Source: Deltaproteobacteria bacterium (lineage in GTDB: Bacteria; Desulfobacterota; Binatia; Binatales; Binataceae). From it: a stretch of 5,623 bases of DNA. Every line of letters begins with the position of its first letter. The first letter of the stretch is position 1. Below the pieces are notes generated by a model. It did not search any database. It was given only the letters and a program-made list of their open reading frames with translations, and was not told the DNA's origin. Positions 1-4,987 of the stretch are shown here, piece after piece. The stretch is taken from contig JAJZAG010000252.1 in assembly GCA_021799555.1 (NCBI GenBank), positions 1 to 5,623 of the forward strand. Reading direction: 5' to 3'. A program made the position numbers and the translations under genes.

Positions 1-381
1 GATCGCGCAGGCGAGCTATACTTTGCGCCGACGCTGCTCGATGGTGCGCCGCAACAGTCCGAGATCGTGCAGCGCGAAGTCTTTGGTCCTGTGCTCACGT
101 GGCAAACGTTTCGCGACGAAGACGAACTGATCGAGCTCGCAAACGGCACGCGCTATGGGCTGGCGGCGATGGTCTTCAGCCGCGATCGCGAGCGCGCGAT
201 GCGAATTGCCGGGCGCGTCGTCGCGGGAACGGTGTGGGTGAACTGCTTTTTCGTGCGCGAGCTTGCGGCGCCGTTTGGCGGCAGCCGCGATTCCGGAATC
301 GGGCGCGAAGGTGGCAACTGGAGTTTCGATTTTTACTGCGACGTGAAGAATATCGCGGCGCTAAAAGGCTCGTTCAATTGA
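1..381 (+). CDS. Aldehyde dehydrogenase, C-terminal part (hydroxymuconic-semialdehyde dehydrogenase type), 5' truncated
   Basis: The last 126 residues of an NAD(P)-dependent aldehyde dehydrogenase; the frame is open to the left window edge, so the start, the Rossmann core and the catalytic Cys lie outside. Visible: the pre-motif Y-F-A-P-T-L-L, then REVFGPV, whose Glu normally contacts the nicotinamide ribose, then LANGTRYGLAA, GTVWVNCFFVREL and APFGGSRDSGIGREGG, followed by SFDFYCDVKNI. The VRELxxPFGG and GIGREGG-x-x-SxxFY block is the signature I associate with the 2-hydroxymuconic and 5-carboxymethyl-2-hydroxymuconic semialdehyde dehydrogenases (XylG/DmpC, HpaE) rather than with betaine-aldehyde or succinate-semialdehyde enzymes. 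Such enzymes oxidise the ring-cleavage semialdehyde to the dienoic diacid in the cytoplasm. The FAH-fold gene 79 bases downstream fits that role. Family membership is near certain; the exact substrate is an inference. Confidence 0.93.
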   Translation, partial: DRAGELYFAPTLLDGAPQQSEIVQREVFGPVLTWQTFRDEDELIELANGTRYGLAAMVFSRDRERAMRIAGRVVAGTVWVNCFFVRELAAPFGGSRDSGIGREGGNWSFDFYCDVKNIAALKGSFN

Positions 382-416
382 TTCGCCGGCGCGGCGCGCG
401 GCTCGATTTCCGGCAG

Positions 417-430
417 TCGACGAACGTCGA
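417..430. promoter_or_regulatory. Short perfect dyad in the ALDH-FAH gap
   Basis: TCGACG-aa-CGTCGA: two 6-base arms around a 2-base centre, in the 79-base gap (382-460) between the aldehyde dehydrogenase stop and the FAH gene, 17 bases before its ribosome binding site. As RNA it could form a 5-bp stem (TCGAC/GTCGA) with a GAAC tetraloop. It may be an operator half-site pair, a small hairpin affecting processing or translation, or chance in GC-rich DNA. No promoter could be recognised in the gap. Confidence 0.25.
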
Positions 431-447
431 TCCGCCCGAGCGCTGAC

Positions 448-452
448 AGGAG
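448..452 (+). promoter_or_regulatory. Ribosome binding site of the FAH-family gene
   Basis: AGGAG lies 8 bases before the ATG at 461 and is the clearest Shine-Dalgarno sequence in the window. It fixes the start of the FAH-family gene. Confidence 0.75.
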
Positions 453-460
453 TAAATACC

Positions 461-1312
461 ATGAGTGTACTCGATGGACCGCGCGTTGAATGGCGCCGCA
501 TCCTGCATGAGGGCCAGCCCAAATGGGTGCGGCCCGATGGCGAGCGTCTGGTGCTGGGCGATGGCCGCTCGATTTCTGACGCCGAGGCAACTTATTTGCC
601 GCCCTGCGAGCCGAGCAAAATTCTCTGCATCCACTTGAACTACGAATCGCGCCGCGTCGAATTCCGCGCGCCCGCACTCGAGACGCCGACCTACTTTCAG
701 AAGCCGCTTACCGCGCTCAATTCGCATCGTGGATCCCTGGCACGTCCGGCGGGTGCGAAGTATCTCAATTACGAAGGCGAGATCGCGGTGATAATCGGCA
801 AGCCGATGCGCAACGTCGGGCGCGCCGAGGCGTGGGACTATATCGCCGGATTCGCGCCCGCCAATGACGTGGGCTGCCAGGATTATCGCGACACCGACGC
901 GGGCTCGATGCTCAGGGTCAAGGGACAAGACGGTTTCTGCCCGATCGGCCCGGGGATCGTCACCGGCGTCGATGTGCGCAAAGCGTCGGTGCACACCTAC
1001 CTCAACGGCAAGCTCGTGCAGGACGGTCCGGTCTCTGAGATGATCTTTCCGATTGACTATATTCTCGCCGACCTGTGCAGGTTTATCACGCTGCTGCCGG
1101 GCGACGTGATCCTTTCCGGCACGCCCAAAAATTCGCGCCCGATGAACGTCGGCGATTTGGTCGAAGTCGAAGTGCCGGGTCTCGGTAGACTCGCCAATCG
1201 CGTCGTCGAAACGCCCGCGCCGGCGCATAAGGTGGGTCATCAGGGCAGCGACTCCGAGTCGGTGCGGCGCGTCGCGCTCGGCTCCGACTCGCGAAGCGGC
1301 GAAAGCCGATGA
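461..1312 (+). CDS. Fumarylacetoacetate hydrolase (FAH)-family protein, HHDD isomerase/decarboxylase-like (HpaG type)
   Basis: A 283-residue FAH-fold enzyme, a usual length for the single-domain family. Family motifs run in order: KILCIHLNY (where most members have K-I-x-x-V-G-x-N-Y), YFQKP with ALNSH, YEGEIAVIIGK with metal-binding E105 and E107, GFAPANDV with the third metal ligand D136, LRVKGQDGFCPIGP with conserved K154, and ILSGTPKNSRP (S219-P222 core) followed by VGDLVEVEVPGLGRLANRV. The HLNY, PTYFxKP, ALNSH and SGTPxNSRP pattern recalls the 5-carboxymethyl-2-hydroxymuconate or 2-hydroxyhepta-2,4-diene-1,7-dioate isomerase group. Such a protein would tautomerise, decarboxylate or hydrate the diacid made by the preceding aldehyde dehydrogenase, using Mg2+ or Mn2+. 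The start is set by AGGAG at 448-452. Residues 251-283 form an unusual Ser/Asp/Arg-rich tail beyond the normal family end. The TGA overlaps the next start as ATGA, indicating translational coupling. Alternatives: FAHD1-like oxaloacetate decarboxylase/tautomerase or another FAH hydrolase. Confidence 0.92.
   Translation: MSVLDGPRVEWRRILHEGQPKWVRPDGERLVLGDGRSISDAEATYLPPCEPSKILCIHLNYESRRVEFRAPALETPTYFQKPLTALNSHRGSLARPAGAKYLNYEGEIAVIIGKPMRNVGRAEAWDYIAGFAPANDVGCQDYRDTDAGSMLRVKGQDGFCPIGPGIVTGVDVRKASVHTYLNGKLVQDGPVSEMIFPIDYILADLCRFITLLPGDVILSGTPKNSRPMNVGDLVEVEVPGLGRLANRVVETPAPAHKVGHQGSDSESVRRVALGSDSRSGESR
1249..1291 (+). repeat. Palindrome/hairpin in the 3' end of the FAH gene, before the TPP-enzyme start
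   Basis: CGACTC-c-GAGTCG (1249-1261) is a perfect odd palindrome. Its right half, CGAGTCGG (1255-1262), also pairs with CCGACTCG (1284-1291) across a 21-base loop, giving two mutually exclusive stems. The element lies in the coding sequence for the Ser/Asp/Arg-rich tail and ends 17 bases before the ATG at 1309, whose own Shine-Dalgarno sequence is weak (GCGAAAG region). It could influence coupled translation; this is inference. Confidence 0.3.
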
Positions 1313-2850
1313 ACGGCGCAGAAAGCTTGATTCGCACCGCCGTGGGCGCGGGCGTCGAGGTCTGTTTCGCCAATCCGGGCACGACCGAGATGCCGATCGT
1401 GGCCGCGCTCGATTCCGTGTCCGGGATGCGCGCGGTGCTGGCGCTGTTCGAAGGAGTTTGCACCGGAGCAGCGGATGGATACGCGCGGATGAGTGGAAAG
1501 CCCGCGATGACGCTGCTGCATCTCGGGCCGGGCCTCGCCAACGGACTCGCGAATCTGCATAACGCGCGGCGAGCCAATTCGCCGGTCGTCAACGTCGTCG
1601 GCGACCATGCGACGTGGCACGCCGCCGCCGACGCTCCGCTCGCGAGCGATATCGTCTCGCTGGCCACGCCGATGTCGGGATGGGTGCGCTCGAGCAATTC
1701 GGCGCTTTTGCTTGCGGACGATATGGCCGACGCGATCGTCGCGTCGCTCGAGCCGCCGGGAAAAGTCGCGACGCTGATCGTGCCGTCGGATTGCCAATGG
1801 GACGGCGCGGAGCGTGCCGCGACCGCGCGAGTTCCCGCCCGGCGTGCGGCGGTCCCCGGCGCGACGATCGAGAAGATCGCGCAGATACTGCGGCGCAAGC
1901 GTCCCACGACGATCCTGCTCGGCGGAGCCGCGCTCGATGAGCGAGGACTTCGCGCCGCCGCGCGAATCGCCGCGGCGAGCGGATGCAAATTGATGACTGA
2001 AACATTCGCGGCGCGGATCGAGCGCGGAATCGGAATACCTTCGCCGGCGCGATTGCCGTATTTCCCCGAGCAGGCAATCGGGGCGCTGACCGGAAACGAA
2101 TTTCTGGTGCTCGCGGGCGCGAAGGATCCGGTGGCGTTCTTCGGATATCAGGGCGTGCCGAGCCGATTGGTTCCCGCCGGTTGCGCGCTCGAGATGCTGG
2201 CGCGTCCCGAACAGGATATAGCGGCGGCGCTCGACGATCTCGCGCGCGCAATCGGAGCGCCCGCTCAGGTTTCGGTTCCCGACCCTAAACGTCCGACCGC
2301 GCCGAGCGGAAAACTCGATCCCGCCAGTCTGGGCGCGGCGCTCGCGGCTCTTCAACCTGACGGCGCGATTATCGTCGATGAGAGCGCGACTTCAGGCGGA
2401 CCATACGGTGCGATGGCTGCTGCGGCGCGGCCGCATAGCTGCCTTGCTCTGACAGGCGGCGCGATCGGGCAGGGTCTGCCCACCGCGACGGGCGCCGCGA
2501 TCGCGTGTCCGGATCGGCGCGTGATCGCGCTGCAAGCCGACGGAAGCGGGATGTACACCGTGCAGTCGTTGTGGACGCAGGCGCGGGAAAATCTGAACGT
2601 GACGACAATCGTATGCTCGAATCGCGCCTACCGGATTTTGCAGATCGAAGCCGCGCGCGCGGGCATCACCGAGCCGGGACGCAAATCGCGCAGCCTTACT
2701 GAACTCGCGCCGCCGGAAATTCGATGGACCGATCTTGCGCGCGGTCTCGGCGTTCCGGGCGTGCGCGCCGAAACCGCCGACGATCTCGTCAAGCATCTCG
2801 AACGCGCGCTCAAAGAGACCGGCCCGAGTCTGATCGAGGCGATGCTCTAA
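1309..2850 (+). CDS. Thiamine-diphosphate-dependent enzyme, acetolactate synthase large-subunit-like / benzoylformate decarboxylase-like
   Basis: A 513-residue member of the ALS/pyruvate-oxidase/benzoylformate decarboxylase superfamily. The N-terminal pyrimidine-binding domain (about 1-165) has CFANPGTTEMP near residues 19-29 and the catalytic glutamate E48 in LFEGVCTGAADGYAR, which activates the cofactor. A central domain covers about 190-300. The C-terminal diphosphate domain holds TGGAIGQGLP (382-391), the metal-binding motif at 410-412 with D411, and N438 in CSNRAYRIL, the second Mg2+ ligand. The usual GDG is ADG here. The protein is shorter than true acetolactate synthases (about 550-600), and no regulatory small-subunit gene follows, so branched-chain amino acid synthesis is unlikely. 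It matches the subgroup carrying ADGSGMYTxQxLWTQARE, whose substrate I do not know. Being ATGA-coupled to the FAH gene, it probably decarboxylates or ligates a 2-oxo acid made in this pathway. Superfamily is certain; the reaction is inferred. Confidence 0.93.
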   Translation: MNGAESLIRTAVGAGVEVCFANPGTTEMPIVAALDSVSGMRAVLALFEGVCTGAADGYARMSGKPAMTLLHLGPGLANGLANLHNARRANSPVVNVVGDHATWHAAADAPLASDIVSLATPMSGWVRSSNSALLLADDMADAIVASLEPPGKVATLIVPSDCQWDGAERAATARVPARRAAVPGATIEKIAQILRRKRPTTILLGGAALDERGLRAAARIAAASGCKLMTETFAARIERGIGIPSPARLPYFPEQAIGALTGNEFLVLAGAKDPVAFFGYQGVPSRLVPAGCALEMLARPEQDIAAALDDLARAIGAPAQVSVPDPKRPTAPSGKLDPASLGAALAALQPDGAIIVDESATSGGPYGAMAAAARPHSCLALTGGAIGQGLPTATGAAIACPDRRVIALQADGSGMYTVQSLWTQARENLNVTTIVCSNRAYRILQIEAARAGITEPGRKSRSLTELAPPEIRWTDLARGLGVPGVRAETADDLVKHLERALKETGPSLIEAML

Positions 2851-2890
2851 GCGCGCGAGCGATGCGATCGCAACTGGCGGCGAGCATCGC
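2839..2890. repeat. 9-bp inverted repeat spanning the end of the TPP-enzyme gene
   Basis: GCGATGCTC (2839-2847, overlapping the last codons) and GAGCATCGC (2882-2890) are perfect reverse complements separated by 34 bases. An alternative 7-bp pairing, GCGATGC (2859-2865) with GCATCGC (2884-2890), shares the right arm. No T-run follows the right arm, so this is not a standard intrinsic terminator. It may be a 3'-end-stabilising hairpin, or chance. Confidence 0.25.
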
Positions 2891-2910
2891 GGCGGGAGCT
2901 GCTCTGTGTG

Positions 2911-2939
2911 CTGGCGCTTTTGGCGACGCGTGCTACTAT
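2911..2939 (+). promoter_or_regulatory. Possible promoter for the MFS transporter gene
   Basis: In the 126-base gap, TACTAT at 2934-2939 matches the sigma-70 -10 consensus at 4 of 6 positions and is preceded directly by TGC, an extended -10 signature. It is part of the only AT-rich patch in the gap (CTACTATTTT). A poor -35 candidate, CTGGCG (2911-2916), sits 17 bases upstream and matches TTGACA at 3 of 6. If real, the transporter can be transcribed separately from the enzymes. The organism's promoter consensus is unknown, so the call is weak. Confidence 0.22.
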
Positions 2940-2966
2940 TTTGCCCGCGCAGGTGCGGATGCGCGC

Positions 2967-2970
2967 GGAG
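2967..2970 (+). promoter_or_regulatory. Ribosome binding site of the MFS gene
   Basis: GGAG lies 6 bases upstream of the ATG at 2977. It supports this start, which also places a short basic leader directly before the first membrane helix. Confidence 0.6.
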
Positions 2971-2976
2971 AGCTGA

Positions 2977-4251
2977 ATGACGGATCGGGATCGGCAACGA
3001 TGGATTATCGTCGGCGCGATTTTCGCCACGATGTTTTTTATCTGGGGCGGTATAAATTGCGGCGCGGTGTTCTTCGTACCGGTCCTAAAGACGTTCGGAT
3101 GGACGCGCGCGAAGTTGTCGGTCGCGGTCTCGATCGGATGGATCACCGGTGGCGCGGCGGGACCGCTGATCGGGATGATCGCCGATCGCGTAAATCCAAA
3201 AAAGATGATGATCGTCGGAGCGACGATCACCGGTCTTTTGTGGCTGGGGCTGAGCCGCGCGACAACCTTTTCCGAGTTTCTTGCGATCAACGGACTGTTC
3301 GGAATCTGCGTCGGCGCTTCGACCTCGATTCCCACCACGCTGATTATCGCCGGATGGTTTCAGGATCGGCGCGGACTCGCGATGGGAATCGCATATTCGG
3401 GCGCGACCTTGGGCGGCGCCGCGATCACGATGACGGCCACCTATGCGATCGGGTGGGGCGGATGGCGTTTCGGCTACCTGACGCTTGCGCTACCGATTCT
3501 GATTGTTGTGGTTCCGGCGATAATGATTTTCGTGCAGACCACCAAATCCGCCGACGCACGCAGCGTCGCCGCTGGAGGCGACGGCGCTGCGGCAGCGAGA
3601 GCCCGCGCCGCTGCGCCGCCGATCATTCTGCCGGGACTCGAGCTCGCGCAGGCGCGCCGCACGCGGTCGTTCTGGGTGATATGTCTGGTGCAGATGCTCG
3701 CGGGATTGAGCGCCGGGATGGGCGCGCACTTTATCGCGTACCTGACCGGGATCGGCTACACACCCGCGACCGCCGCTACGGCGATGAGTCTCTACCTGAT
3801 TGGGACAACCGCCGGCACTCTGCTCGGTGGACCGATCGCGGATCGATTCGGCGCGCGGATGGCGATGGTGGTGACGTTCGGAAGCGCCGCGGTCGGGATG
3901 CTTGGGTTGCTTGGCGCCTCGAACGTGATGGCGCTCGGGGTGAATATCGTTGCGGGCGGTTTCGCGGCCGGCGCGCTTGCGGTGCAGATGCCGCTGGTGA
4001 TGATCGAATCGCTTGGGATGAGGCGGCTCGGCTCGGTCATGGGAATCACCGGCGTGTTCTATACGTTTGCCGCGTTTGCGAGTCCGATTGCGACGGGCAG
4101 AATTTTCGATGTGACCGGGAGATACTCGATTGCGATCACCGCGTTTTTTGTGATGCTCGCGATCTGCTCGGTCGCGATGCTGGGGATGCGTCCGCTCGAG
4201 CGCGAGCAGGCGCAGTTCGCGCCGATCCCCGCTGAATCGGCGGCGAGCTAG
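2977..4251 (+). CDS. Major facilitator superfamily transporter, monocarboxylate / oxalate-formate (MCT/OFA) type
   Basis: A 424-residue inner-membrane carrier with twelve hydrophobic segments, at about 9-31, 45-67, 76-94, 98-118, 131-153, 165-186, 231-255, 262-286, 293-313, 317-340, 350-372 and 381-404. A hydrophilic, Ala/Arg-rich central loop (187-229) separates the two six-helix halves. MFS motif A is present in loop 2-3 (GMIADRVNPKK, 66-76) and repeated in loop 8-9 (GPIADRFGARM, 285-295). GWFQDRRGLAMGIAYSGATLGG, near 126-147, is the loop 4-5 pattern typical of bacterial MCT/OFA-like carriers, which move small carboxylates with protons or by exchange. It sits downstream of the catabolic enzymes in the same direction, so it most likely imports the pathway's acid substrate or moves an intermediate. 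A possible promoter lies in the gap before it. The substrate cannot be told from sequence. The family call is firm. Confidence 0.93.
   Translation: MTDRDRQRWIIVGAIFATMFFIWGGINCGAVFFVPVLKTFGWTRAKLSVAVSIGWITGGAAGPLIGMIADRVNPKKMMIVGATITGLLWLGLSRATTFSEFLAINGLFGICVGASTSIPTTLIIAGWFQDRRGLAMGIAYSGATLGGAAITMTATYAIGWGGWRFGYLTLALPILIVVVPAIMIFVQTTKSADARSVAAGGDGAAAARARAAAPPIILPGLELAQARRTRSFWVICLVQMLAGLSAGMGAHFIAYLTGIGYTPATAATAMSLYLIGTTAGTLLGGPIADRFGARMAMVVTFGSAAVGMLGLLGASNVMALGVNIVAGGFAAGALAVQMPLVMIESLGMRRLGSVMGITGVFYTFAAFASPIATGRIFDVTGRYSIAITAFFVMLAICSVAMLGMRPLEREQAQFAPIPAESAAS
4220..4242. repeat. Small hairpin in the last codons of the MFS gene
   Basis: CGCCGAT (4220-4226) pairs with ATCGGCG (4236-4242), a 7-bp stem with a 9-base loop, just before the convergent junction at 4252-4261. 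Neither strand has a run of T after the stem, so a bidirectional terminator is only a possibility. Confidence 0.2.
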
Positions 4252-4261
4252 TCGATGCATT

Positions 4262-4987
4262 TCAGCCGTCGTGGCGCGCGACGTAAAGGCCGCGCCCCAT
4301 CAGCCCTTCCGCGTCGTAGCTTACCCGCATCGCGGCGTCCTCGAACGCGCGCGTCATTTCTACGCTGCTGAACAGAGCCAGCTCCATCCGTTCGCTGTAG
4401 TGCTCGATACCGATCACGCTGCCGCGCAGATAGTGCAGTTGCAGCACGGACAGATTCCCTTCCCGCCCGCTGTGGCTCATCCTGCACACGAGGCCGTCGG
4501 GCAATTGTCCGGTATGGATGAACTGCCCGCCGGGTTTCCACGTGTCGGGAGTGAGCCAAGGCTCGACGATCAGCACGCCGTCCGCGTCCACGTGGCGAGC
4601 CATCGCGGCGATCGCGCGGCCGAGCCGCTCGGCTGTTCTTACGTATCCGATCGCGCTGAACAGGCATGTGACGGCGTCATAGGCGCGGCCCAGATTGAAA
4701 TCGGTCATGTCGGCGCGCGTGTAATTTCCGGCGGGATTCTTGCGCCGCGCGGCGTTCAGGTAATCTTCGTTAAGATCGATCCCGTCGACCGCATAACGAT
4801 CTTTCAGGAACTGCGAGTGCGCGCCCGTTCCGCACGCGACATCCAGGATGGTGCGGGCGCCCGGCACCGCCGAATCGATCAGTTGGCGCAGGCGTTCGCA
4901 CTCGCTTCGGTAGTTCTTGAAATGATAGATCGCGTCGTAGAGATTCGCGCTGTCGAGGAAGCCGCGGGAGTTGAATCCATCGCTCAT
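4262..4987 (-). CDS. Class I SAM-dependent methyltransferase, TylM1/DesVI-like (amino-sugar N,N-dimethyltransferase family)
   Basis: A 241-residue complete Rossmann-fold methyltransferase. Motif I is ILDVACGTG (47-55). D71 in DGIDLNEDYL would hold the SAM ribose, and RADMTDF with D93 contacts the adenine. CLFSAIGY (108-115), a post-core GVLIVEPW (137-144) and the C-terminal SHSGREGN and GLMGRGLYV blocks follow. The order and wording of these blocks along the whole length recall TylM1 and DesVI, which dimethylate the 3-amino group of TDP-amino sugars. Y17 and H132 lie where I recall functional Tyr and His residues of TylM1. The start ATG shares its A with the TGA of the preceding acyl-CoA dehydrogenase (TGATG), so translation is coupled; the upstream Shine-Dalgarno is weak. 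No sugar-nucleotide genes are visible, so the acceptor may be another amine or small molecule. Methyltransferase: very sure; TylM1-like: moderate; substrate: unknown. Confidence 0.92.
   Translation of the reverse strand: MSDGFNSRGFLDSANLYDAIYHFKNYRSECERLRQLIDSAVPGARTILDVACGTGAHSQFLKDRYAVDGIDLNEDYLNAARRKNPAGNYTRADMTDFNLGRAYDAVTCLFSAIGYVRTAERLGRAIAAMARHVDADGVLIVEPWLTPDTWKPGGQFIHTGQLPDGLVCRMSHSGREGNLSVLQLHYLRGSVIGIEHYSERMELALFSSVEMTRAFEDAAMRVSYDAEGLMGRGLYVARHDG

Noticed and set aside
374..1240. A 288-codon minus-strand open frame opposite the FAH gene
   Set aside because: No recognisable domain; the plus strand encodes a full FAH protein with metal ligands and a good ribosome binding site.
1240..2355. 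A 371-codon minus-strand open frame opposite the TPP enzyme
   Set aside because: Arg-rich composition without motifs; antisense shadow of a complete enzyme.
2862..2976. A possible small protein in the gap beginning MRSQLAAS, with a hydrophobic Ala-rich stretch like a signal peptide
   Set aside because: The frame runs on into the transporter out of frame, has no ribosome binding site, and the hydrophobicity is what GCG-rich DNA gives in that frame.
2724..4235. A 503-codon plus-strand open frame overlapping the TPP-enzyme end and most of the transporter
   Set aside because: It is out of frame with two well-recognised proteins, and its translation is rich in Arg/Asp with no family motif. It is a shadow of GC-rich codons.
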